DNA of 38,142 nt, from NCBI GenBank assembly GCA_005885035.1, contig VAXZ01000099.1, forward strand, positions 1 through 38,142, in the 5' to 3' direction. This document shows, piece by piece, positions 8,354-15,099 of the stretch; position 1 is the first letter of the stretch; the number at the start of each line of letters is the position of its first letter. Below the pieces are notes generated by a model. The model made no database searches. It was given only the letters and a program-made list of their open reading frames with translations, and was not told where the DNA came from. Origin of the DNA: Actinomycetota bacterium. GTDB taxonomy: Bacteria; Actinomycetota; UBA4738; HRBIN12. Position numbers and translations under genes: made by a program.

Positions 8354-8695
8354 ATGTTGAGGGAGTACGAAGGCATGCTTATCCTGCCCGCCGAGGCCGA
8401 CGAAGCCCTGGTGAGCACGGCGGTCGACCGCATCGCGAAAACCATCGCGCCGACGGGCGGGAAGGTCGATACGATCGATCGCTGGGGCCGCAGGCGCTTC
8501 GCCTATGAGATCGCGCGCCAGCACGAGGGGTACTACGTGGTGGTCCGGTTCCAGGCGGAGCCTTCGGTCCAAGCGGAGCTCGACCATACGCTCAAGCTCG
8601 CCGACGAGGTGATCCGGCACAAGGTCCTGCTCCTGCCCGACAAGGCGCTCGAGAAGACGAAGGCAACCACTTCCCCCGCCTCCGCGGAGGCGTAA
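8354..8695 (+). CDS. rpsF: Ribosomal protein bS6
   Basis: Small-subunit protein that binds 16S rRNA together with bS18. 113 aa: REYEGMLIL at the N-terminus, IDRWGRRRFAYEI in the middle (family hallmark), YYVVVRFQAEP, and the end of the ferredoxin-like fold at DEVIRHKVLLLPDKAL, then a short disordered tail. The annotated ATG is only 3 nt from GGAGG (8346-8350); the adjacent TTG at 8357 has 6-nt spacing and would give the family-typical (M)REYE N-terminus, so TTG may be the true start. Heads the rpsF-ssb-rpsR-rplI cluster. Confidence 0.96.
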   Translation: MLREYEGMLILPAEADEALVSTAVDRIAKTIAPTGGKVDTIDRWGRRRFAYEIARQHEGYYVVVRFQAEPSVQAELDHTLKLADEVIRHKVLLLPDKALEKTKATTSPASAEA

Positions 8696-8721
8696 GAGAG
8701 CAGAAGAAGGGGGACCGCTCC

Positions 8722-9183
8722 ATGGCGAGCGACAACCAGATCACGATCGTTGGCAACCTCACGGATGATCCCGAGCTGCGCTACACGGCCAACGGCGCCG
8801 CGGTGGCCAACTTCCGGGTCGCGTATTCCACGCGGATCCGTGACGCGGCCGGCAACTGGACGGACGGCGACACGTCGTTCTTCACGATCAACTGCTGGCG
8901 GAGCCTGGCGGAGAACGCCGCCGAGACGCTCACGCGCGGCAGCCGGGTCGTGGTGACCGGCCGGCTGAAGCAACGTTCCTGGGAGAACCAGGAGGGCGAG
9001 AAGAGAACCGTGGTCGAGATCGAGGCCGACGACCTCGGTCCCAGCCTCAGATGGGCTACCGCCACCGTCACCAAGACCAGCCGCAGCTCGTCCGCGTCAT
9101 CCGGCGGGGACTGGGGCGCGGCGGTCGCGGCGCCGGTCGGCGCGTCCACCGACAACGAGGAGACACCGCTGGATGCCGGGTAA
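8722..9183 (+). CDS. ssb: Single-stranded DNA-binding protein
   Basis: OB-fold protein that coats single-stranded DNA at the fork and recruits repair/replication partners. 153 aa. OB-fold core: [71 protein letters not shown] and [19 protein letters not shown]. The linker is short and Ser/Ala-rich. Unusually, the C-terminus is NEETPLDAG: acidic, but without the DDxPF tip that binds partner proteins. The last codons overlap the rpsR start by 11 nt, which may have constrained the tail. Standard position between rpsF and rpsR. Confidence 0.95.
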   Translation: MASDNQITIVGNLTDDPELRYTANGAAVANFRVAYSTRIRDAAGNWTDGDTSFFTINCWRSLAENAAETLTRGSRVVVTGRLKQRSWENQEGEKRTVVEIEADDLGPSLRWATATVTKTSRSSSASSGGDWGAAVAAPVGASTDNEETPLDAG

Positions 9184-9454
9184 ACCGAGGAAACCGGAGC
9201 GCGGGTCCGCGCGCAAGAAGGAGAAGGACGCCGCCTGGCAGAAGAAGCAGAAGCGGAAGATCTGCATCTTCTGCAAGGACCACATCGATTACGTGGACTA
9301 CAAGGACGTCATCACGCTTCGCAAGTTCGTGTCCGAGCGCGGCAAGATCCGAGCGCGTCGCGTCACGGGGAACTGCGTGCAGCACCAGCGTGACGTCGCG
9401 ACGGCCGTGAAGAACGCTCGGGAGATGGCTCTGCTCCCCTACAGCGCGCGATGA
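9173..9454 (+). CDS. rpsR: Ribosomal protein bS18
   Basis: Small-subunit protein that pairs with bS6 on the 30S platform. 93 aa with a basic N-terminal tail, then [30 protein letters not shown] and [25 protein letters not shown]. Cysteines in CxxC plus the Cys in GNCVQH suggest the zinc-binding (C+) form rather than the C- paralogue; this is inferred from the Cys pattern alone. ATG at 9173 overlaps the ssb end and is preceded by GAGGAG. Its last 4 nt overlap the rplI start (ATGA). Confidence 0.96.
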   Translation: MPGKPRKPERGSARKKEKDAAWQKKQKRKICIFCKDHIDYVDYKDVITLRKFVSERGKIRARRVTGNCVQHQRDVATAVKNAREMALLPYSAR

Positions 9455-9942
9455 AGGTCATCCTCCAGAAGTCCGTCGACAAGCTCGGGGACCCCGGGGA
9501 CGTCGCTGAGGTTGCAGACGGCTACGCACGCAACTACCTGATCCCACGGGGCATGGCGATCAGGGCGGAGAAGGGCGCCCTCAAGCAAGCCGAGACGCTC
9601 AGGCGGGGCCACAACGCTCGTCTGTCGAAGCAGAAGGTCGAGTTCGAGGCGCTCGCCTCCAAGCTCATCGCGGCGGGCGCCTTGCAGATATCCGCGCGGG
9701 CCGGTGATGAGGGCAAGCTCTTCGGATCGGTGACCGCCGCAGATATCGCGGAAGCCGTGACGGCTCAGACGGGCGTGACCGTCGACCGGCGTGACGTCCA
9801 CCTCGAGGAGACACCCGCATCGGGTCACGTCAGCCCGAGCGCGTCCGGCAGATCCATCGGTCGGTCGACCGCGAGGTCGAAGGCGCTGACGTCCCGCATC
9901 GGATGGCCCCATCTCGCCGCGACCGCGACGGAGCCGGCGTGA
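9451..9942 (+). CDS. rplI: Ribosomal protein bL9 with replaced C-terminus
   Basis: Large-subunit protein; the N-domain binds 23S rRNA and the C-domain reaches toward neighbouring ribosomes. Residues 1-120 are canonical: [50 protein letters not shown] and [10 protein letters not shown]. The family continues with PI(R/K)xLGxHxVxVxLHPEV to about residue 148. Here it becomes [13 protein letters not shown] and runs to residue 163 through a sequence that is the 3' end of the HAD gene read antisense (from 9825). So about 25 native residues are lost and 43 unrelated ones added. Neither other frame restores the family end. Either a real rearrangement or an assembly join; the rRNA-binding half is intact. 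Confidence 0.85.
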   Translation: MKVILQKSVDKLGDPGDVAEVADGYARNYLIPRGMAIRAEKGALKQAETLRRGHNARLSKQKVEFEALASKLIAAGALQISARAGDEGKLFGSVTAADIAEAVTAQTGVTVDRRDVHLEETPASGHVSPSASGRSIGRSTARSKALTSRIGWPHLAATATEPA

Positions 9943-10478
9943 TGGGCTGTTTCGCCGTCCTGTGGCGAATCCCCGACGTAGGCCGTCGATGCGGCGGTCA
10001 CGCCCAAACGTTGGCACGCAAGGAGCAACCCATCGGGCGCGGGCTTGAAGTTCGGTGCGACCTCGTCCGCGCCGACCAGGGCGTCGAACCGGTCTTGCAG
10101 ACCCGCGGCCTCCAGCAGCACGTCCACGTTCCCGAGGTCGGCGTTCGTGAACATCCCCAACGCGACGGATCCGGCGAGCGCCTCGAGCGTCCCGACGATC
10201 CCCGGGTACGGATGCACACCCCGAAGCGCGGTCTCGGCTCGCAGTCGAGCGTGATATCCGTCGATCTCGGATGGGTCGATCGGCCTGCCGAGGAAGCGCT
10301 CCATGATCGCCGCGGGTGTGCCGATGACGTAGCTCGCGATCACCTCGTCCCGCTTCAGGGTCGGACCGCCCAGCTCCGCGATCGTCGCGATGAAGGCGGC
10401 GGGAACGACCCAGGAGGAGTCGATCAGCGTCCCGTCCATGTCGAAGACCACGGCCTGGAGCCGCGGCGGGGTGCTCAT
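9825..10478 (-). CDS. HAD-superfamily phosphatase (phosphoglycolate phosphatase-like)
   Basis: 217-aa HAD hydrolase. Motif I VVFDMDGTLIDSS (nucleophile Asp and general acid/base Asp), an alpha-helical cap insert (about residues 18-85), motif II LGMFTNADLGN (Thr), motif III Lys in NFKPAPDG, and motif IV YVGDSPQDGETA with the metal-binding Asp pair. Substrate unknown; resembles Gph/PGMB-type phosphatases. ATG at 10478 lies 8 nt downstream of a TATCCT -10, so probably leaderless. Its 3' end lies antisense over the foreign tail of rplI, and it separates rplI from dnaB, which are normally adjacent on the same strand. The protein itself looks complete. Confidence 0.88.
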   Translation of the reverse strand: MSTPPRLQAVVFDMDGTLIDSSWVVPAAFIATIAELGGPTLKRDEVIASYVIGTPAAIMERFLGRPIDPSEIDGYHARLRAETALRGVHPYPGIVGTLEALAGSVALGMFTNADLGNVDVLLEAAGLQDRFDALVGADEVAPNFKPAPDGLLLACQRLGVTAASTAYVGDSPQDGETAHHAGSVAVAARWGHPMRDVSAFDLAVDRPMDLPDALGLT

Positions 10479-10486
10479 GGCTGCGG

Positions 10487-10492
10487 AGGATA
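10487..10492 (-). promoter_or_regulatory. -10 box (TATCCT) of the HAD gene
   Basis: TATCCT on the minus strand, 8 nt before ATG, with no Shine-Dalgarno. With a 17-nt spacer the -35 region would be 10510-10515, overlapped by the first DnaA-box-like 9-mer. Confidence 0.45.
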
Positions 10493-10512
10493 CGGCCGCC
10501 ATGTCGGTGGGG

Positions 10513-10627
10513 TTGTTCACACTTATCCACATGGGAATCCACATGGGGAAAACGCTGCTCAGGGGCGGAGTGACAAGGAAAGTCGGGCGACGACCTGGCC
10601 TTCGGCAATCCACAGGTGTTGTCCACT
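10513..10627 (+). promoter_or_regulatory. Cluster of five DnaA-box-like 9-mers
   Basis: Five same-orientation 9-mers: TTGTTCACA (10513-10521), TTATCCACA (10523-10531, exact match to the TTATNCACA consensus), GAATCCACA (10535-10543), CAATCCACA (10606-10614) and TTGTCCACT (10619-10627). Starts are 10, 12 and 13 nt apart within the two groups, about one helical turn. They fill the gap between the divergent HAD and dnaB promoters. No clearly AT-rich unwinding element is present, so regulation by DnaA or a DnaA-titrating site is more likely than an origin. Confidence 0.55.
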
Positions 10628-10649
10628 GTCGCCCGGAGCCTCGTGAGCG

Positions 10650-10655
10650 TAGCCT
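10650..10655 (+). promoter_or_regulatory. dnaB -10 box (TAGCCT)
   Basis: TAGCCT lies 44 nt before the GTG chosen as dnaB start. It supports that start over an in-frame GTG at 10616, which would lie upstream of this promoter. The fifth DnaA-like box ends where the -35 would begin. Confidence 0.4.
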
Positions 10656-10699
10656 CCGCCCGCGGTCGGGGTTGGGGTTCGGAAGGGGGGCGTCCAGGG

Positions 10700-12061
10700 G
10701 TGGCACGCGCGGCTGAAGAGGTCGTCCGGATCCCCGCCGGCCATCGCCTCCCACCGCAAGACCTCGAAGCCGAACGGTCCGTGCTGGGGGCCATGCTCCT
10801 GTCGGCCGAAGCCATGGCCGACGTGGTCGAGATCCTCGATGCCGAGGACTTCTATCGATCCGCGCACGGCAAGATCTACGCCGCGGTCCGCGGGCTCTTC
10901 GGTCACGGTGAGCCGGTCGACGTCATCACGGCCGTCGACGCGCTACGTCGGTCCGGGTTGCTGGACGAGGTCGGTGGCGCCCTCTACCTCCGCGACCTCG
11001 TCGACGAGGTCCCCACGCCGGCCAGCGCGTCCCACTACGCCAAGATCGTCTCGGATACCGCGCTCAGGCGCCGCTTGATCGGCGCGGCCGCGGACATCAT
11101 GGACGTCGCCTACGCGGGCTCTCACGATGCGGACGAGATCGCCGACACCGCCGAGCAACGGATCTACGACGTCGCTCGGCGGGAGGACACGGAGGACGCC
11201 GCCGCCATCGGCGACCTCGTCAACGACGCCATGTCGGAGCTGGAGGCCATCCAGAACCGCGAGTCCGCCTACACCGGGCTTCCCACCGGGTTCCGGGACC
11301 TCGACGACCTCACCTCGGGACTGCAGGGGGGCAACCTCGTGATCATCGCGGCTCGCCCGGGCATCGGGAAGTCCTCGCTCGCCATGAACATCGCGCGGAA
11401 CGTCGCCGTCACGCACGAGCCCGTCGCCATGTTCTCTCTCGAGATGTCGCGCTACGAGATCGGTATGCGTCTGCTCTGCGCCGAGGCCCGGGTGCCGTGG
11501 GACCGGATCCGCAACAAGCGCGTGGGGCCGGACGACTGGACCCGCGTCGTCTCGGCGGGCGAGACGCTGCACGACGCGCCGCTCTCCATCGTGGACTCCG
11601 GCAACGTGAACATCGTCGACATCCGGGCGAAGGCACGCCGGATGAAGACCAGCAAGCAGGGGCTGTCGCTCATCATCGTCGACTACCTCCAGTTGATGAC
11701 GAGCCCCGCGACCCGGCGCCAGGACAACCGGCAGCAGGAGGTCGCCGAGATATCACGGTCTCTGAAGCTCCTGGCGAAGGAGCTCAAGGTCCCGATCCTG
11801 GCCCTGTCCCAGCTGAACCGGAACCCGGAGGCGCGCGCCGACAAGCGCCCGCAGCTGTCCGATCTGCGGGAATCGGGATCGCTCGAACAGGACAGCGACG
11901 TGGTCATGTTCATCCATCGCGACGACTCGGATCACGAGAAGAAGCGCGAGGCCGAGCTGATCCTGGCGAAGCATCGGAACGGGCCGACGGGATCCATCCG
12001 TCTCAGCTTCGAGCCGTCGCTGACGCAGTTCCGCAACGCGGCACGCGGTCAGTCCGAGTGA
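10700..12061 (+). CDS. dnaB: Replicative DNA helicase DnaB
   Basis: Hexameric 5'-3' helicase at the replication fork. 453 aa from GTG at 10700; the N-terminal domain begins at RLPPQDLEAERSVLGAMLL, the linker follows, and the RecA-like domain has TGLPTGFRDLDDLTSGLQGG, Walker A AARPGIGKSS (about 217-226), SLEMSRYEIGMRLL, Walker B LSLIIVDYLQLM, the sensor/arginine region ILALSQLNRNPEARADKRPQ and LRESGSLEQDSDVVMFIHRD. Length is normal and no intein is present. A G-rich stretch at 10685-10690 may act as ribosome-binding site. Belongs to the rpsF-ssb-rpsR-rplI-dnaB cluster but here has its own promoter behind the HAD gene and DnaA-like boxes. Confidence 0.95.
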   Translation: MARAAEEVVRIPAGHRLPPQDLEAERSVLGAMLLSAEAMADVVEILDAEDFYRSAHGKIYAAVRGLFGHGEPVDVITAVDALRRSGLLDEVGGALYLRDLVDEVPTPASASHYAKIVSDTALRRRLIGAAADIMDVAYAGSHDADEIADTAEQRIYDVARREDTEDAAAIGDLVNDAMSELEAIQNRESAYTGLPTGFRDLDDLTSGLQGGNLVIIAARPGIGKSSLAMNIARNVAVTHEPVAMFSLEMSRYEIGMRLLCAEARVPWDRIRNKRVGPDDWTRVVSAGETLHDAPLSIVDSGNVNIVDIRAKARRMKTSKQGLSLIIVDYLQLMTSPATRRQDNRQQEVAEISRSLKLLAKELKVPILALSQLNRNPEARADKRPQLSDLRESGSLEQDSDVVMFIHRDDSDHEKKREAELILAKHRNGPTGSIRLSFEPSLTQFRNAARGQSE

Positions 12062-12072
12062 GCAGCGTTCCG

Positions 12073-12078
12073 TACCAT
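12073..12078 (+). promoter_or_regulatory. -10 box (TACCAT) of the endonuclease III gene
   Basis: TACCAT in the 25-nt gap after dnaB, 8 nt before the ATG at 12087; suggests leaderless transcription. Confidence 0.4.
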
Positions 12079-12086
12079 CCGGGGCG

Positions 12087-12809
12087 ATGGCGAACCCGAA
12101 CGCGACGCCTCGGCGTGTCCGAGCGATCCTCCGGCGACTCGAACGCCGCTTCGGCCAGCTGTCGCCACCGCGTGCGAGCGATCCGCTCGACGAGCTGATC
12201 CTCACCGTCTTGAGCCAGCACACGAGCGACGTGAACGCCGACCGGGCGTTCACGTCGCTCCGCACGGCCTTCCCCACGTGGGGTCAGGTCGCATCGGCGC
12301 CCGAGGCCGCCCTCGCGGATGCGATCCGCTCGGGCGGCCTCGCCAACACGAAGGCCCCGCGCATCCAGGCGATCCTGCGGGAGGTACACGGGCGCGAGGG
12401 CGCGTACGACCTCTCGCGACTCCGAGCCGTGACGGACGCGGAGGCGCGCGACTACCTCACGTCGCTCCCCGGCATCGGACCGAAGACCGCGGCCGTCGTG
12501 CTGTCGTTCGCGCTCGGCCGGGACGCGATCCCCGTCGATACCCACGTCCACCGTGTCGCCCGTCGTTTGGGGTTGGTCCCGGCGAAGGCGAGCGCCGAGC
12601 GCGCTGACCGGCTGCTGCACGATCTGGTTCCCGACGGCATCCGGACGTCATTGCATGTTGGGCTGATCCGTCTCGGACGTGAGATCTGCAAGGCCCCGAC
12701 GCCCAGATGCGCGCTGTGCCCACTGAAGGATCTCTGCCCGACCGCTCCTCGGTACCTGACGGAGCGTGGACGACGACGTTCTGCTCAAGCCTCGCTGCGG
12801 AGCGGGTGA
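12087..12809 (+). CDS. nth: Endonuclease III-like HhH-GPD DNA glycosylase
   Basis: Base-excision repair glycosylase/AP lyase for oxidised pyrimidines, or a close relative. 240 aa. LILTVLSQHTSDVNADRAF is the helical-core/substrate-pocket region; the helix-hairpin-helix TSLPGIGPKTAAVVLSFA carries the catalytic Lys, and IPVDTHVHRVARRLG the catalytic Asp. The C-terminal 4Fe-4S motif is C-x6-C-x2-C-x5-C (ICKAPTPRCALCPLKDLC). LSQHTSD instead of the E. coli LSAQATD means substrate preference could differ. The last 9 nt overlap, in antisense, the 3' end of the tRNA-Gly gene. Confidence 0.9.
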   Translation: MANPNATPRRVRAILRRLERRFGQLSPPRASDPLDELILTVLSQHTSDVNADRAFTSLRTAFPTWGQVASAPEAALADAIRSGGLANTKAPRIQAILREVHGREGAYDLSRLRAVTDAEARDYLTSLPGIGPKTAAVVLSFALGRDAIPVDTHVHRVARRLGLVPAKASAERADRLLHDLVPDGIRTSLHVGLIRLGREICKAPTPRCALCPLKDLCPTAPRYLTERGRRRSAQASLRSG

Positions 12810-12871
12810 GGGGAATCGAACCCCCGTTTCAAGCTTGGGAAGCTTGCGTTCTGCCATTGAACCACACCCGC
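12801..12871 (-). tRNA. tRNA-Gly (anticodon CCC)
   Basis: 71-nt cloverleaf on the minus strand: acceptor GCGGGTG/CACCCGC, D-arm GTTC-AATGGCA-GAAC, anticodon arm CAAGC-TTCCCAA-GCTTG giving CCC (reads GGG), and T-arm GGGGG-TTCGATT-CCCCT with one G-U pair. Discriminator is T and CCA is not encoded (CCG follows). Confidence 0.95.
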
Positions 12872-12873
12872 GT

Positions 12874-12907
12874 GGTCCGACCGCGATGTGCGATCGGACC
12901 GAGTCTA
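12874..12907 (-). promoter_or_regulatory. tRNA-Gly -10 box and leader inverted repeat
   Basis: TAGACT on the minus strand (12907-12902) is a good -10, about 30 nt before the mature tRNA 5' end. The interval holds a 7-bp inverted repeat, GGTCCGA/TCGGACC (12874-12880, 12894-12900), which would fold in the precursor's 5' leader or, on the plus strand, sit downstream of the endonuclease III gene. Confidence 0.45.
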
Positions 12908-12942
12908 GCGACCCCGCGGGGACGGCCGCACGCACCCGCTGC

Positions 12943-12948
12943 TAGCCT
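12943..12948 (+). promoter_or_regulatory. trpD -10 box (TAGCCT)
   Basis: TAGCCT 10 nt before the trpD ATG with no Shine-Dalgarno in between; near-leaderless arrangement. Confidence 0.4.
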
Positions 12949-12958
12949 CCCGAGCCTC

Positions 12959-13867
12959 ATGCCGGACCCCGATCTCTGGCCCGAACTGCTGCTGCGGCTC
13001 TCTCGCCGGGAGGACCTCGGGACCGAGGACGCGGCCGAGGCGATGCGCCAGATCATGGCCGGCGAGGCGACCCCTGCGCAGATCGGCGCGTTCCTGCTCG
13101 CCCTCCGCACGAAGGGCGAGACCGTCGATGAGATCGACGGTCTCGCCCGGACGATGCTCGAGTTCGCCACCCCCGTGAAAGCGCCGGAGCCGGTGATCGA
13201 CACCTGCGGGACGGGTGGCGATCGGATCGGCACGTTCAACATCTCGACGGTCTCGGCCTTGGTCGTCGCGGGCGCCGGCGTCCCGGTCGCCAAACATGGC
13301 AACCGGGCCGCCTCCTCGCATTGCGGATCCGCCGATCTCCTCGAGGCGCTCGGCGTGAAGATCGACCTGGATCCCCCCGGCGTCGAGCGGTGCCTCGCCG
13401 ACGCCGGGATCGGGTTCATGTTCGCCGCCACCTTCCACCCCGCGATGGGGAACGCGGGGCCGGTGCGCCGTGAGCTCAGGGTCCCGACCGTCTTCAACTT
13501 CCTGGGTCCACTCACGAACCCGGCCGCACCGCACGCCCAGGTCGTCGGCGTCTCGGACGAACGGATGCTCCCGCTCATGGCCGAGGTGCTCGCGCGCCGA
13601 CGGATCCGGGCGAAGCTCTTCCGCGGCGAGGACGGTTTGGACGAGCTCACGACCACGGTGATCTCGACGGTCTTCGACGTGAAGGACGGCTCGCTCCGTG
13701 AGCGGCACCTGGACCCGCGGAGCGTCGGCCTTGCGCGCGCACGGCCGAGCGACCTGAAGGGCGGGGATCCGGCCGAGTCCGCGGACCTCGCACGCCGGAT
13801 CCTGAGCGGCGAGACGGGGCCCCGCCGCGACGTGGTGCTCCTGAACGCGGGGGCCGCGCTCGAGGTG
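12959..13867 (+). pseudogene. trpD: Anthranilate phosphoribosyltransferase TrpD, C-terminus lost
   Basis: Transfers phosphoribose from PRPP to anthranilate in tryptophan synthesis. 303 canonical residues: ATPAQIGAFLLALRTKGETV, IDTCGTGGDRIGTFNISTVS (PRPP-binding), KHGNRAASSHCGSADLLEAL, FHPAMGNAGPVRRELRVPT, FNFLGPLTNPA and [11 protein letters not shown]. The family goes on for about 40 residues with the last helices; here the frame switches at about 13867 into dcd sequence read out of frame and stays open to a stop at 14504-14506, antisense to the next gene. Hence a roughly 40-codon deletion joining trpD to dcd. The PRPP and metal sites are intact, but a 515-residue product with a nonsense tail is unlikely to be normal. 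Confidence 0.85.
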
Positions 13868-13868
13868 C

Positions 13869-14417
13869 GACCGAGACATCCGCGCGCACATCGAATCCGG
13901 GCGCATCACGATCGACCCGTTCGACGCGGCGTGCGTGCAGCCGTCGTCGGTCGATCTGCACGTCGACTCGCAGTTCCGCGTCTTCGCCAACTCCCGCTAT
14001 CCCTTCATCGACGTGCGGGAGGAGATGCCGGACCTGACGGAGTTGGTCGAGGTCAAACCGGACGAGCCGTTCATCCTGCATCCGGGGGAGTTCGTCCTGG
14101 GCTCGACCTTGGAACGCGTCGCGATCCCCGACGACCTGGTCGCCCGTCTCGAGGGCAAGTCGTCCCTCGGCCGCCTGGGCTTGCTGATCCACTCGACGGC
14201 GGGCTACGTCGACCCCGGCTGGGACGGATACCTCACGTTGGAGCTCTCCAACGTTGCCAACCTGCCGATCACGATCTATCCGGGCATGCGGATCGGGCAG
14301 ATCTCGTTCTTCCGGCTCACCTCGCCGGCCGACGCGCCCTACGGGAGCGCCGGCAACAAGTACCAGGGCCAGCGCGGGCCGACGCCGAGTCGCTTCTTCC
14401 GGGACTTCGAAGGCTGA
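13869..14417 (+). pseudogene. dcd: dCTP deaminase Dcd, N-terminus lost
   Basis: Trimeric enzyme deaminating dCTP to dUTP (bifunctional relatives make dUMP). Family similarity starts abruptly at [20 protein letters not shown], which is normally preceded by M(L)LS. No ATG, GTG or TTG exists in frame between the stop at 13842 and GTG at 13935, which would drop about 28 conserved residues. Core motifs are present: [48 protein letters not shown] with the catalytic-region residues, [25 protein letters not shown] and [14 protein letters not shown]. It is in another frame from trpD, so no fusion protein can be made. Loses its start in the same junction that truncates trpD. Confidence 0.85.
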
Positions 14418-14426
14418 CCGCGCGGC

Positions 14427-15098
14427 TCAGTCGACCAGCAGCGCGCCGGGCACCGGCCCGACGCCCATCTGCACGGCCATCATCGCCGCCTGGGTCCGGT
14501 TGGTGACTCCGAGCTTGCGGAAGATCGCAGCCAGGTGCGCCTTGACCGTCTTCTCCGAGAGGTAGAGCCCCTGCGCGATCTCTCGGTTCGATCGACCTTC
14601 GGCCAGGAGCGCAAGGATGTCGTGTTCGCGCTGGGTCAGGCTGTACTCGTTCCTGCGACTGTGGCCGTTCGCGCCGACGGAGTCCTGGTCATCGAACAGG
14701 TTCTGGATCACGCGCGGGCTGAGGACGTTTCCGCTCCCGGACATCGCGACGTTGATCGCCTGTGCCAGATCTTCGGGCGTGGCGTCCTTCAAGAGGTATC
14801 CCGCCGCGCCGTCGGCCAGCGCCCGCTTCACGTAGGGCGCGTTCTCATAGGTCGAGATCATGATGACCGGCATGTCGGCCCACTCGGCCCTGATCGCGCG
14901 GAGGAGCTCCAGACCATCGAGGTCGGGCATCCGCACGTCCACCAATGCCAGGTCGAAGGCCGTTCCCGCATGCAGAACCTCCAAGGCGACGGCCGAGGAT
15001 TCCGCCTCGACGACATCCGCATCCGGGAAACCCTCCTTCACCACGTAGTTCAGGCCACGGCGCACCAGCGCGTGGTCGTCGACGATCAAGATCCTCAT
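14427..15098 (-). CDS. NarL/FixJ-family response regulator
   Basis: 223-aa DNA-binding regulator. Receiver: ILIVDDHALVRRGL, phospho-acceptor Asp in LALVDVRMPDLDG, VIMISTYENAPYV and GYLLKDATPED (Lys). LuxR-type HTH: LTQREHDILALLAEGRSNRE and LSEKTVKAHLAAIFRKLGV. ATG at 15098 comes 1 nt after the kinase stop, so the pair is an operon with the kinase first. Its 3' end is 9 nt from the converging dcd stop. Closest in layout to LiaR/DesR-type regulators; targets unknown. Confidence 0.9.
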   Translation of the reverse strand: MRILIVDDHALVRRGLNYVVKEGFPDADVVEAESSAVALEVLHAGTAFDLALVDVRMPDLDGLELLRAIRAEWADMPVIMISTYENAPYVKRALADGAAGYLLKDATPEDLAQAINVAMSGSGNVLSPRVIQNLFDDQDSVGANGHSRRNEYSLTQREHDILALLAEGRSNREIAQGLYLSEKTVKAHLAAIFRKLGVTNRTQAAMMAVQMGVGPVPGALLVD

Positions 15099-15099
15099 G

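Noticed and set aside
10513-10627. Chromosomal origin oriC
   Set aside because: DnaA-like boxes are present but there is no AT-rich unwinding region and no dnaA/dnaN/rpmH nearby; a regulatory or titration site is the more modest reading.
10616-10699. dnaB starting at the upstream in-frame GTG (10616)
   Set aside because: The extra 28 residues are Arg/Gly-rich without DnaB similarity and the codon lies upstream of the likely -10 at 10650-10655 and inside the DnaA-like boxes.
10700-12061. Intein in dnaB
   Set aside because: The Walker A region (RPGIGKSS) and the SQLNR region, common intein sites, are uninterrupted.
12959-14506. A TrpD-Dcd bifunctional fusion protein
   Set aside because: The two homologous segments are in different reading frames; the TrpD frame translates dcd as nonsense.
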